From assembly GCA_963924555.1 (NCBI GenBank), contig OZ004583.1, positions 186,001 through 250,000 on the forward strand: a DNA stretch of 64,000 nt, in the 5' to 3' direction. This stretch comes from Crambe crambe. Its lineage: Eukaryota; Porifera; Demospongiae; Poecilosclerida; Crambeidae. The position numbers and the translations under genes were made by a program. The stretch's first letter is position 1, and each line of letters starts with the position of its first letter. This document shows positions 31,001 to 40,473 of the stretch, in pieces. The notes under the pieces were generated by a model. It did not search any database and was not told where the DNA came from. It worked only from the letters and a program-made list of their open reading frames with translations.

Positions 31001-33275
31001 CTCTCCTCATCATCAGAAATAGAGACTTTAAAGAAGTATTCAACAGAATATTGAGAAGGCAAGCTGTAAGATGTTCACAAAACAGAAATGGTGTAACTAA
31101 TGTGTTGCTGGAGTTGGTTAAGATAAGCAGTCTCAAGGATGTTCCACCACCAAGCAATCTCAGGTCCTTGAGAAGAAATAGCTGTCCAACGACTACAATG
31201 CAAGGAGGACTAGCAGTGCAGCAACTGAGAAAAGCCAGTAGTTACACTGCATGTTCATCTCTAGATACATGTCATGAAGAAAGCACTGATGTGCAGTCAG
31301 TACAGATTGTGCTAGATAGTTCTTATTATGAGTGTGAGGCTCTTAAGAAGATCGAAACAGAGAACAGAACAGATCCTTCAAGTTGATGGACACTATACTG
31401 TATTGATTATTATACCAGGACCACCATGTAATGTAAACCATTGTCAAGATGTCCCATAGCCGAGAAAGTGGTTGTGATAACTGAATAAGATCATAAATAT
31501 ACACTCTTTTACATCAAAGCTCTTTTGTTAACCATCAAAATAATTTTGGTCACACTTGGCATCCATTACAATAACAAAACTAAAACTGACTCTACCTCCC
31601 TCACTTAAAATTCTATTATCCATTGTTATTCATCTACAGATCAAAAAATAACACTATTTAAAATCAATAATAAAAAGGTTACAGTATTATTGGAGGCAAT
31701 GCGATGACCAGTAAGCGTAAAATTATCTATACCTTCAAATACATTAAAGGTACTTGTGTACTTGATTTAAAAAGTATATTCCTCATAAGGAATGCACAAA
31801 AATTGATCTTGACAGAAAATAAAAAGTAGAATAATTGTGCCACAGAAATATTTCCCCCAAATCCAGCCCTCTGCCTATAATTGTATTATTGCTATTATGT
31901 AGAGTGACATATTAAATTATATAGAGGCATGTGATGAGAATGCAAACTATGCTGATTTTTGTGAATTTCAGAAGTAGCTCTGTATTTCTATATCAATAAT
32001 TTAAGGCCACAAATAACATTATGTGCCACAATTGGCGACCCTGCCTAGCTATTATGAGCAGAAGAGAACTCAAACCTACCTTTCAATTAGAATACTGGTG
32101 AGGTCTTTAGGAAGAGTGCTCACCAGGACATAATTCATACTGGTAATATTTCCCTTCGCCCCCTTTCGGTAGACCTCTACAGCCTTCAACCCAAACACCT
32201 GACAATGATAGATATTGATAGAGATAACTAAAATCTTAATTCCCCCCTCCCCTCAAATAATCATACTGATGTTAGCTGGTTGTTCGCTCGGTGGAAGACT
32301 TCATGAAAAGCTCTTCCGTGCTCTCCCATTACCTTCTCTACTAAATCTAATAAGAATAACAATAATGCATTACTCGATCACAGCTTCAGGGCAACAGCAG
32401 CCATGGGTTCTGGTGAAATAGTCAAAATATGCTGACTATTGGTCATAAATTGGTCAAGAATCCTTGGGTGGTCCTCTGCTACCACCCCCACAATAACAAA
32501 CTCTCCATTATATTTACAATAACTAGCTATACTAGGCATGTATCTATCCCATTGCAGAGGTGCTGGCTATATTCTAACTTGCATGTGGCATTTCCCACCC
32601 TCCGTGTTAAGTAATAGTGCCGAGACTCACATGTTACATTACGGTCTCATATGACTATTCTACCTTTTCGTTTGATAGGGGTCTTCTTTCCCTGGCAGAA
32701 TAACAAATACCGCACCATTGCTGCCACCTGTTAACCATGAATAAAATGATAATGGTATAGGAGGCAATTTGATACCATATTAATGTTGATGGCGAGCCTA
32801 ATGCACTTAGAAGTAACCTTATCAATATACTAGCAAGGCATGAGAACCAGAAACTATACAAATCACAATAGGAAGTAAGTATAGCTAATCTCAATACAAT
32901 TGACCATACCTGCTAGGTACATTGTACACTGCTAATACACGTGAAAGACTAAGAGGTCACTTTTACTGACCATAAGTCTATAATTAAAGCACTTTATTTA
33001 TAGCAACAGGCCACACCTTTTGCTTCTGTAGAGAAGTGTCCATCTGTGCGTAATGCTTTCTGCTCTTAGTCAGTGCCTGAGATGTCCCACCCTGTGTCAA
33101 TTCTTCTTCATCTTCCAACATACTTGCCTGCAGGAATGGGCTCTAAATGGAATAACTAATTTTTTGTCAGCAACTTCCATTTTACTTGTTGGCTTTGACT
33201 CGGTTCTAATGAAGTTGAAGGAACAGCTGCACCTCGACTTCTATGTTTTTCTCTACCAGCGCGTTGGCTGCTCAT
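25091..33275 (-). CDS. NSMCE3: NSE3 / MAGE-family subunit of the SMC5-SMC6 complex, with GPCRs nested in intron 5
   Basis: Nine exons on the minus strand: 33275-33186, 33127-33017, 32727-32664, 32340-32267, 32198-32080, 25854-25772, 25637-25589, 25463-25407 and 25262-25091. They sum to 819 nt, exactly 273 codons with stop, and all phases match. Key motifs of the MAGE homology domain are in order: MVRYLLFCQGKKTPIKRK, KVMGEHGRAFHEVF, VFGLKAVEV, YVLVSTLP, EMGLLCVILSLIMMKQGG, QLWNCLNRLGI, KLVTIDFISQMYLDREKV and ITFRWGTRAKEEV. NSE3 pairs with the RING ligase NSE1 and the kleisin NSE4 in SMC5/6, acting in DNA repair. The protein of 272 residues is close to human NSMCE3 (about 300). Intron 5 (25855-32079, 6.2 kb) holds three opposite-strand GPCR genes. 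Confidence 0.9.
26073..27347 (+). CDS. Class A-like 7TM receptor, copy 1 (424 aa)
   Basis: Single-exon gene. The N-terminus is glycosylated (NET, NMT). Seven hydrophobic segments include GNGLILILV in TM1 (GN at 47-48), LSMVAAD in TM2 (D76), C103 before TM3, DRF at 127-129 in place of DRY, and W in TM4. In TM7 the usual NPxxY is replaced by LNSLVIM followed by a basic RDFR start of helix 8. The Ser-rich tail has possible phosphorylation sites. The shared pattern RW(x8)DRFCx(2)FFPFSY ties it to the next two genes. Ligand unknown; it is probably a lineage-specific sponge family. The gene lies inside the NSE3 intron, opposite strand, 218 bp from exon 6. Confidence 0.88.
   Translation: MSMESSGSGIEDNETNMTCYSLERTHPAALVLHAIILAIITVCSLVGNGLILILVARFEQLRTRSVLFSLSMVAADIIFTISNAFPALITTILKYWAFTKMGCIAFGFLASYSLITRWFIVGLLSLDRFCTVFFPFSYKRRCIKWILILLIIAAWVTPFLASVIPAHFFFEFELRETQPNCLPTCMISGTIGRICQLYYTGLVTLTVIIGSLVPICLYTALYCKGKQMQRSAKHTLGRITIQIASGSLVSKPVGEFRSSNRENRATITFLLIFLTVIVTGVPSYISQSVRSFNFSLHCRIPIYVHFIVYNLLLLAPVLNSLVIMKDRDFRSCLTKLFCCRKKTGDIGSYQSHGDGASDRNSSRRHSIQSDLSVSVNHIRPSTSISFSASQPIQECPSDDNSEAEATETMYTIAELCESESSTSV
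27348..28242. other. Spacer between GPCR copies 1 and 2
   Basis: 895 bp without a gene. It contains a CTGAAGA-hairpin-GAAAC motif (27864-27894) and a CACGCGCGCGCACG run at 28131-28144, about 100 bp ahead of the next receptor. Confidence 0.5.
27864..27894 (+). ncRNA. Hammerhead-ribozyme-like core motif (candidate)
   Basis: CTGAAGA (27864-27870) is followed by the 6-bp hairpin GACAGC/GCTGTC (27872-27877 with 27884-27889) and then GAAAC. This is the CUGANGA - stem II - GAAA order of hammerhead ribozymes, as found at the ends of Penelope-like elements. One extra T before the stem is a departure from the core, and I could not fit a clear stem III and NUH site, so activity is doubtful. Confidence 0.25.
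28243..29409 (+). CDS. Class A-like 7TM receptor, copy 2 (388 aa)
   Basis: Single-exon paralog of the receptor at 26073. TM1 has LFNCTVLGL, so the Gly of the GN pair is Phe (N45). D73 lies in TM2 (LVFAD), C100 before TM3, DRF at 124-126, and TM7 ends in LDPLVIM, an N/DPxxY-like motif with Ile for Tyr. The pattern RW(x8)DRFCQILFPFCY is shared with its neighbours. The third loop is short and basic; the C-terminal tail is acidic. Same orientation as the other two copies, all inside the NSE3 intron. Ligand unknown. Confidence 0.88.
   Translation: MEELNNTCSENVVGTDQTFDCVDFGLRVFHGVFLSLILIATLLFNCTVLGLVYRYKELRKRSILVCLGLVFADLFTAIVWIFQGIVTTIAGKWPFSDIGCSIFTYVYLTCLFVRWCEVLAFTTDRFCQILFPFCYERRAKVLVIIYTLIAWGLPMIVSIPVPALGFTGYYLSLTACSVLCRENSACSTGFITLFGVFILIGGVVPTIMYMIIYIYGRVKIYTMRRRLRMGSGEGIPHSSSVNRFQLSAAERRALITCFLVFLTNILTNIPLYITTSLRSRDPVYQLIPIGVHFLSTYIFLLGPVLDPLVIMRTKDFRAALHRTLTCKQTVGSHRISSALRGIVALSIPVSDSFSKSNSDTNNNIDGEVPARQKMSTIEDENEESETEI
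29410..30045. other. Spacer between GPCR copies 2 and 3 with NRF1-like sites
   Basis: 636 bp without a gene. The last 120 bp hold two GC palindromes described separately. Confidence 0.5.
29928..29980. promoter_or_regulatory. Two NRF1-like palindromes upstream of GPCR copy 3
   Basis: TGCGCACGCGCA at 29928-29939 and CGCGCATGCGTG at 29969-29980, 66-117 bp before the start codon. Both fit the NRF1 core closely. Function is inferred. Confidence 0.45.
30046..31386 (+). CDS. Class A-like 7TM receptor, copy 3 (446 aa)
   Basis: Single-exon paralog. The N-terminus has NAS and NFT glycosylation sites. Landmarks: IGNSLVLLLV in TM1 (GN 36-37), LVIAD in TM2 (D65), C92, DRF at 116-118, and ILDPLLII at the end of TM7 with RNRDFKEV after it. 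The third intracellular loop is longer than in the other copies and has a Ser run (SSSSSSRSSNSS). The C-terminal tail is about 110 residues, Ser/Thr-rich. Ligand unknown. It lies in the NSE3 intron on the opposite strand, about 690 bp from exon 5. Confidence 0.88.
   Translation: MNASNDQPQNFTSIDIWLRAFHGTILAILLVASVIGNSLVLLLVLCNKKLQYRSVVVCMGLVIADILISTSWTIQSIVNVIVGYSPFENEGCSILGAILQVAIYGRWCTIAVITLDRFCNILFHFWYIKWSKSLLIILTVLTWLISLAAIIPGLAGFGTFQFRLQHSACVIDCNDENSCVIFYIILYGTFLSIGGLLPMVLYSLLCIIGRRKIYKMNHMELGTNNATSQGTSVRKISTVSNETVTSSSSSSRSSNSSLKKVDSKAISTFFMIFINIFSTQLPIYITSALRSNEELYNSIPLIVHFIFVYIYLVGSILDPLLIIRNRDFKEVFNRILRRQAVRCSQNRNGVTNVLLELVKISSLKDVPPPSNLRSLRRNSCPTTTMQGGLAVQQLRKASSYTACSSLDTCHEESTDVQSVQIVLDSSYYECEALKKIETENRTDPSS
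31387..32079. other. Remainder of NSE3 intron 5 beyond GPCR copy 3
   Basis: About 690 bp of AT-rich sequence. No gene or repeat structure is seen. Confidence 0.5.
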
Positions 33276-33512
33276 TTTTTCCCTCAAATTAATTTTAGTA
33301 TTCAAAATTCGCGGGGAAAGCCCGCGAATATTGTCACGTGATAATTGCTGGGCGTGGTTTCCCGGCAAATTGCAAAGTAGGTTGGGCTGAAATCGAATGC
33401 AGGTTGATTGCTAGAGCGCCAGGCTTCCTGAGTGATTGGTTTAAACACCATATAATAGAAGGCTGCTAACAAAGAAGAGCTAGCCATCTAGTAGCTAGGT
33501 AGCTAGGCAGGT
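33276..33512. promoter_or_regulatory. Divergent promoter region, NSE3 / PXK
   Basis: 237 bp between opposed ATGs. It contains a near-palindrome TTCGCGGGGAAAGCCCGCGAA at about 33308-33328 (an E2F-like GCGGGAA/CCCGCGAA pair), which would suit a DNA-repair gene. Regulation is inferred. Confidence 0.4.
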
Positions 33513-35353
33513 ATGGCTGGTGTGAGAATCCTGGAACAAAACGATGAGAAAGCCTTCTTGGATGATACTACTCCATTATCAGCCCAGATTATCACTAATA
33601 AAGTGGTCCATAAGGAAAAATACGTGGTGAGTAGCTGACCTCGATTTTATGGCTGACAACAATGACTTTATCCTCTTTCTCTACAGGAATATGTGATAAA
33701 AGTTAACCGAGGTCCAGATGAAAGCTGGGAGGTGTGTTACTAACCACATGTCACTAATAGGTGTATGGGATATAGCATGTTCACGGTATTACTTAAAGAG
33801 TGTCCAGGGCGAGTGGCAGACATTGTCCCCAGGGCACAGCTGTTAGTGGTATGTTGCTATGTACATCAGAGCTTGTCTGCTGACAATGAGACCTTGTACA
33901 TTACCAAGACAGACCATTTGCGGGTCAGGACCTATCTCTGCCCTTGCTATAATAATATTATGACAAGCATTTCTGTTCTTTTGCTCATTATAATATACTG
34001 TGTAGGTGAGTCATCGCTATAGTGACTTTGACAGCCTCAGCTCTGCCCTCCAAGTGAGTAGCTTTAATGGGGTACTCCCTGCCTAATTAGCACAAATAAT
34101 ATCCCTTATAATACCCAGCCATCTGGAATCCCCACTCCCCTCCCTCCAAAGAAAATGCTACGTACTCTAGACCCCCAGTTCATCACCGAACGGGAACAAG
34201 GGTTAAAGGTCTTCCTAGCCACGATTCTCTCTGAGCCTCACCTCAGTAATCGTCTGGAGGTTAAAAAGTTTCTCGATCCAAAAAACTACTCTGGCAATTT
34301 CTATGGTGAGTTCAGTGGTTATCAGCAGGAAGTTGGAGTAAGGACTATGAACTTTCAGTCTATTCCAGCTTATTCCACACTGTCTATTCATTTGAGAAGG
34401 TTAATAATGATTGCTTGTGATTATATTGACAGAAAATGCATTACGGAATGTATCGATGTTTTTTCGTTCTCATCCAAATTGGGAAGTGATGGAACCACTC
34501 AAAGATTTTGGCTGTAGAATAAGAAAGCAGTATTATCTTATTCGGAACAAAGATGAAACCAAGTCCCCTCAACATGTGCTCTCATGCTGCGAGCCAGGAC
34601 CTGACTTCTCTTTCAGTGAGAAAGAAATAGAAGCTTCTCTGAAGGTGCTGGCTGAGATCAAGCACCCGTTTATCCTCTCTCCGGTTCTTGCCAACTTCAC
34701 TGGCACAGGTCTCATGATTGTGCGTGAGTTTGTTGCAGCTGGCTCGCTCAAGGATGCCATATACGGGAAGAACCCAAAGAACAGCTCCTTGGAGAAGTAT
34801 GGACAGCCAGCAAGACCGGGAGCAAGACCGGGAGTCCTTAAAGACGCCCAAATCCAACAGTATGGAAGGCAAGTCTTAGAGGCACTCAACTTTCTGATTG
34901 CAAAAGGTTTTGTAGCTGGTAAGTACATTAAATGTATTAACTTTACTCCCTTTATTTATTTTATTTGTTTTTCCCTGCAGGGCATGTGCATGCTGGGAAT
35001 GTGCTGATCTATAAGGATGGCAACTGCAGGTTGGTGGATACAGAGAACTCGTTGATGGGAGTGCCTTCTCCCTACAGACACCACTTAGTCACCATCAAAA
35101 GACTAAGAGTGAGTGAACGGACTTTAATGGTCAAACATAAGACCGATTAGTACAATTTGGGGAAAACCTGATAGTTTCCTTTTTTCCCACTCAGAGTCAC
35201 ATGGGAGAGACTGTGTACAGCTTTGGCCATATGCTCTATGAGATGTGTGCAGGATCTCCCCTCAAGACAGCCACCATAGAAGGTTCCTGTCCTACCTCAT
35301 TTCCAGCTGTAGCTGGTGAGTCCCTTTAAATTTTCAATCCCTTCACTTCATTG

Positions 35354-35444
<91 letters not shown>

Positions 35445-36389
35445 TCTCTCCTGTTCAACTCTCAGCCTCAATCATTAACTCAATTCTCACTCCACAAGCC
35501 ATTAAAGAAGGGCTCCCAACACTGTCAGATCTCCTTGCCAACCCGTAAGCAAAACACCAAATAAGGATCAAAGTTTATTCAATGTTTTGTATCAGGTTCT
35601 TCTCTGAAGGTTATGGAGTTGCCCCAAGTGAGAAGCCATACCTCCGAGTCCCCAGCAAGTTGAAGGAGGTGTTAAAGGGACACTTAGAAAAGGCTGAGCA
35701 CCGACTGCTCGATGAGCAGAAAAAAGTGGCACAGCATCGTCGAGTTTCCAAGGCCCATGAAAACCTCATGTCTGAAGATGAGAAAAAGAAGAAAAGAAAA
35801 ATGCTGAGAAAGGTCAGGGTTCATAGAGAAAGGTCAAGGGTCAAAATTGATTCAGCTATGTCAGAATTGATTCTTCTTTTATGCTTGACAAACTGTAGAA
35901 GCAGATGTCAATGCAAGAAGACACAGAGCCACAGTCATACCCCACCACCACCTCCCTCCCTCGCCAGAACACCATAGGCACCTCAGGAGTGACCCACAGC
36001 AAGAAACAGACTTCCTCTTCTTCTTCCTTATCTTCTTCCTCCACTCCTACCACTAACGGGACTGCCAATACCAACAGTAGTAACAGCACAAAAAGTGCTC
36101 CAACAAAAGTATCAGCTCCAGCTGAAGGTACTAAGATCTAGCTATAGGTACATATCCATCCATGCCTGACCCTGGGGGGCCAAGCAGATCATGGCCTAAC
36201 CAGTGTACCCCTCTCCCTTCCCCTCCAGCTCCACCCCCTCCATCTTCAGCTGCTCCTGAGCCACGCCCTGCACCTCCGGCCAACCGTGGCGAAAGGGGTG
36301 CTCTTCTGGGCTCCATTGAAGGCTTCACCAAAGGGAAGCTGAAGAAGACTGTGACCAGTGACAGGAGTGGACCTTTCGTCAGGAGATAG
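33513..36389 (+). CDS. PXK: PXK (MONaKA), PX-domain pseudokinase
   Basis: About 11 exons. The PX domain spans the first exons (EYVIKVNRGPDESWE, HRYSDFDSLSSAL, PLPPKKMLRTLDP). The kinase-like domain covers about 34410-35560: IRKQYYLIRNK, FILSPVLANF, IVREFVAAGSLKDAIYG. Catalytic motifs are changed: HRD is GHVHAGN and DFG is LVDTENS, as in vertebrate PXK (HLHASN, LLDLENS), so it is a pseudokinase. After a basic coiled segment (HRRVSKAHENLMSEDEKKKK) and Pro/Ser-rich linker comes a WH2-like end (RGALLGSIEGFTKGKLKK). Known PXK binds phosphoinositides and helps traffic EGFR and modulate Na,K-ATPase at endosomes/plasma membrane. The stop is only 90 bp from the GST start. Confidence 0.92.
35350..35451 (+). 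repeat. (CT)n microsatellite in PXK intron
   Basis: About 50 CT units with one CC interruption occupy the intron before the exon LINSILTPQAIKEG. Confidence 0.9.
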
Positions 36390-36479
36390 CTAGTCTAGTA
36401 GCTGCTAGGTGATTTTTTTCATTTTTGTGTTTATGAATATTAATTGACTTGAGCCCCTACCTACTCTGAATTATTCACA

Positions 36480-37273
36480 ATGGCTGACAAATCTTCAGCA
36501 GTTGCAGTCTTGATCTATTTCAAAGGTCGGGGGAGAGCTGAGTTGATTAGACTGATGCTGGAAATCACTGGCACTCCGTACAAGGAAAGAACTATCTCCG
36601 GGCCACTTCTGGAAGAACTGAGGACAAAAGGTGACCTTTTCTTCCAGCAGCTGCCATTACTGGAAATTGATGGTCTCAAACTTGTTCAGTCTGCAGCAAT
36701 AGTCCGGTAAAAATTAACTTTATAGCTATACCTAAGCTGCACATTTTCTATTGTTGATGGTTGAACCTCTCTTCCATGGCATGTTAGATCAGGGTGCTGT
36801 GATTTTCCAGGTACCTTGCTCGGAAGCACGACATGTATGGATCTTCACAGAAGGAGGCTTATCTGTGTGACATGATTACTGATGGACTTTCGGATTTTAA
36901 GGAACACTTCATCTCATTTACAAACTATAAACAAAGGCAGGAAAACCCAGCTCCATTCAATGCCAAGGTGTGCAACAAGCTGGTTCCCCGTTACATGAAA
37001 GCAATGGAGGAGCAGATCAAGACAAACAAGATGAACAAGGCGTCTTTTTTGTTGGGTGAGAAGTTGAGTTATGCTGATGTTGCACTTTTGGAGGTGTTGG
37101 AGTTGCTTGAGGAGGCTTATCCAGGTCTGGTAAAGGGTTTCTACCCTCTAGTGGGTGCACTCCATCAGCACTTGAGACAGCTGGAGCAAGTGGACAACTA
37201 TTTGAAGTCAGATCGACGAAACCCACCAATCAATGATGACTACATTGCCCACGTCCGCCAGATACTACCATAG
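36480..37273 (+). CDS. Cytosolic glutathione S-transferase, alpha/sigma-like
   Basis: Two exons, 36480-36706 and 36811-37273; 690 nt, 229 residues. The N-terminal thioredoxin-like domain has the catalytic Tyr in LIYFKGRGRAELIRLMLE (Y13) and the glutathione-binding QLPLLEIDG and QSAAIVRYLARK. The C-terminal helical domain has FLLGEKLSYADVALLEVLEL. YFKGRGRAE and the length fit the alpha class best. It conjugates glutathione to electrophiles in the cytosol. Its stop is 53 bp from the APEX2 stop (convergent), with A runs between them. Confidence 0.92.
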
Positions 37274-37326
37274 CCCCAATAGAAATTCTTTTCCAAAAAA
37301 AAAAAAAGGAAGGCAAAAAAAAAAAA

Positions 37327-39025
37327 TTATTTCTTTTTATCTTTAGCCCATTTGAAATAGTTACAACTAGCTTGTGGGTCTCCCTTGCTCCCCCCAGGGC
37401 GTGCACACACCCAAAACTGTCTGTCCTTATTAGGACCTAGTTTCTTGACTTTTCTCAACACACAGGCCTCACTGTGTCCACTGCACAGAGGTGCCTTGGG
37501 GGTGGCCCCAAACACCCCCTTCCAAGCATTGCTCAGCCCCTGAGTCTGTGACGCTGATGCACCTGATAATGCAACTTCACTAGGAGTGCTATTTTTAGAA
37601 GGACTTGAAAATGAAAGCAAGGACTTCTGGCTCAGCGATTTTGTTTGTTTAGCTGGTGGGAACGATCCAGAGTCTTGAGATGAAGGCCTTTTCATACTTG
37701 AACTCTTGACTTCTCTGGAACGTGTCATAAAGTCAGATAACTTGCTCTGTTTTCCAGAGAAGTAGCAAGAGCACAGAGAGGGGAGGGGCTGATTAGCAGG
37801 TGCAACGAGATGGAACCCAAACTCAGCAAAAACTGGACAGTGATCAGATCCTTCCACATGCTGCCACACTTCAGCTCTCTCTAATGTGCTGGCCAGGGAC
37901 GTGCTGGCAAGGATGTAGTCAATACGAGTCCCATAGTTGGTCTTTCTGGTGTCCAGGAGGGTGGACCAACAGGTGTATGCCTTCTCCTGCTTGGGATGAA
38001 GGTAGCGGAAAGTATCCAATAGTGTGAAGGATGAGGGAGGGGAGCTAGCAGGAAATTCAGTCACTGTGAACTGACGAATCCAGTCATTTGCTTGATTATC
38101 TTTACCTAGAGCCTTCATGCAGTTGTGAGAATTAAAAATATAGATCTGATGTCTTATGACTTACAGGGTCATCCAAAATGTAAGCACTGTCAATGGAGTC
38201 CCTAGCACAGTTGAAATCCCCAACTGCTAGTACCAATCTGTAAGAAAGAAAGACAGATAAAGGGAAGGAAGCTTCATTCTTCATATCTTACTTTCCAGCT
38301 TTCTCCAGAGCAGAGCAACGCTCTTGAAGGAGACGGTAGAAGTTCATCTTGTAGTGGAGTCTGGAGAGAGATTCTCCTTCCTTGTCCCTTGCAGGGTCGT
38401 ACATGGGGCAGTAAATATTCACCACCACTAGGTTCCTTCCATCCGGGACACCATTTGCACTGTGCTCAGTCAACACAACCCTGCCTTCATTGTCCAATAA
38501 CATCAGCTAAAGTCAAGCACAGGATTCATAACAAGAGTGTGTTATATAGACTACATGGTAGGATTTTCACCTCTTCCTCACTGCAGTGGCTATGGTCGCC
38601 ATAACATCTGATTATATCTTCTCTGGTGGATGAGAGGATACCAGTTAACCCTTCTTCAGCTGCCACTGGAGAGGAAGAGTCACGGCAGAATGTAACCACT
38701 CCTGCAAAATAAATTGACAGTGATAATAAGTAAGGTGAATAGTCACTCGGCACCTCACCAGAATATCCTTTCTTTGTTTGAGAGAAGGAAAAGTAGGCAT
38801 TGTAACCATCAACCAGGTACAGAGATGAATCCAGCTGTTCTCCTGCATGGAAAACTCGTAATAATTGGTATTTAAGTACATTTTAGCGTTCACACGAGTT
38901 GCTTTCGTCTCCTGAAAACAAATGATATCGGCTTCCAAGCTACCCAAGAGGCTTCTTAGCCGTTGCCCCGAAAAGTTCCTCGAGACTGCCCTGAGGCCAT
39001 TCACATTCCAAGTCACGATCTTCAT
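37327..39025 (-). CDS. APEX2: APEX2-type AP endonuclease with GRF zinc finger
   Basis: Five or six exons on the minus strand. The exonuclease III fold is complete in motifs: MKIVTWNVNGLRAV, IICFQETKATR, VVNIYCPMYDPARD, LAVGDFNCARDS, TRIDYILAS and GSDHCPVFAEF. A disordered stretch has a PIP-box-like QSKLSDFM, then the C-terminal zf-GRF (CSGHSEACVLRKVKKLGPN, FWVCARPGG, CNYFKWA). This is the APEX2 layout: a nuclear/mitochondrial enzyme cutting at abasic sites and removing blocked 3' ends, with PCNA and ssDNA contacts through PIP box and GRF finger. Length is similar to the vertebrate protein. Divergent from the LEM gene, 152 bp between start codons. Confidence 0.93.
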
Positions 39026-39177
39026 TTAAAATTTTTGGGTTGCACGCGCATGCGCATTATTGTGGCGCCTAAAAAACATGTGCGTGGGCGGATCCAAATT
39101 AAAGCTTTTTGGCTTTCATTCTTTCTTTTTTTTTCAAATTCCTTGTTTTGCTGCACCTTAAGTTTCGAGGCTCGGAG
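39026..39177. promoter_or_regulatory. Bidirectional promoter with NRF1 site (APEX2 / LEM protein)
   Basis: CGCGCATGCGCA at 39045-39056 is a perfect NRF1-type palindrome 20 bp upstream of the APEX2 ATG and about 120 bp upstream of the other start. A T-rich stretch follows at 39119-39136. Confidence 0.5.
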
Positions 39178-40473
39178 ATGATCACTAACCCTGAAAACCT
39201 GTCCAAGGACAGGCTAAAGGCAGAGCTGAAGAAGAGGGGAATCAGATTCAACGCAAGTGGCGAGAACAAGCAATACTATGTCGATCTTTACCGGAGTCGA
39301 GTTATGAAGGGAAATCGAGATAGAGACAGAGGCGAATTTTCTGATGATGATGTGAGGCACAGTCCTAGAATGTCTCCAAGGAAGACTGTAAGTTCAATAA
39401 GACTTATAGCTAGTACACCAGAGAATGTTTGAATCGGGTGACAGCAGTTTTGACACCTTTTATGACTGCTTATAGCGTCGCAAGGTAGAAAAACCAGACG
39501 AGACAAACCTCATATATGCCCGTAAGCTGACAGATGAACAGCTGAAGAGGGAGCTGACCAGCTGTGGGGAGAATCCTGGCCCGATCACTGCAGCAACACG
39601 GGATGTCTACCAGCGCAAGTTGGCTCGACTTTTGGGGGAGAGTGGATGTAAGTTGGACAAAGGGTGACTAGCACATGAAGTTTATGTTTTGCGTGCTCTG
39701 CAGTAGGTTCTTCACAGGACATAGATGATGTTGATGAGAAGGAGGCCTCTTTTGTGGCTGAATGGTCAGAGGATAATGAAGAAGAAGAAGAAGAAGAAGA
39801 GGAGGAGGAAGAAGTTGAAATAAAAGTGAAGGTAAGAACTGGAAAAAAACTGAAGCGATAATCAACCCCACATGCTATTTAATAAATATAGGAAAGACCC
39901 AAACAAAGGCTGGAGGTAAGTTATGATAAGAGCATTTGGAACATTTCATGACCAAAATGGGTAATTTTTCTTCAGAAACTAATCCGTTCAGAATATGCTT
40001 TAAGGAACCGTCGACAGGGAAGTCAATCTACCTCGTATCCCAGCTACCAGAGCTCACAATCTGCTCCTCCTCCTCCTGTTTCCCAAGGTGGTCGTCGTTC
40101 CCAGCGAGGAGGATCGGAAACTTGCACAGCTGTTGGTGGTCTGATCCTCATGATCTGTTGTTTTATCCTGATGTTCCTCTGCTACGAGCATTTGACTGTT
40201 CCCGAAGGAGAGAAGAGCATCTTGGTGTCTGGCTATGAGAGAGCGAAGACAACTGTCTTCAGCATATTTCCACCTTCGATGGTCGGCCAGAGAGTCGAAC
40301 TTTCCTCTGAACCTGTCACCGAGCCCATGAAAACCCCCACTCCGGTTCCAAAAAAGGAAGAGACTCCACCTCCTAAAAAGGAAGATGCTCCCACACCATC
40401 TCCTAAGAAGGCTTCAAAGAAGAAAACCAAGTCATCAACAGAAGCTCCAAAGAAGGGAAAGGGAACAAAGTGA
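39178..40473 (+). CDS. LAP2/thymopoietin-like LEM-domain inner nuclear membrane protein
   Basis: Five exons (39178-39387, 39476-39647, 39704-39831, 39892-39915, 39976-40473), 1032 nt, 343 residues. The N-terminus is a LEM-like helix-extended-helix (NLSKDRLKAELKKRGIRF, QYYVDLYRSRV). A canonical LEM domain follows (LTDEQLKRELTSCGENPGPI, TRDVYQRKLARLLGE). Then come a Glu-rich acidic run, a basic region, and one transmembrane segment (GGLILMICCFILMFLCYE). The last 80 residues form a Lys/Pro/Thr tail, on the lumenal side if topology follows LAP2. LEM domains bind BAF and tether chromatin to the nuclear envelope. The two-module LEM-like plus LEM layout is specific to LAP2. A polyadenylation signal AATAAA lies at about 40619-40625. 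Confidence 0.85.

Noticed and set aside
32429-32614. Plus-strand frame between NSE3 exons 3 and 4
   Set aside because: Lies in a verified NSE3 intron and has no recognisable protein features.
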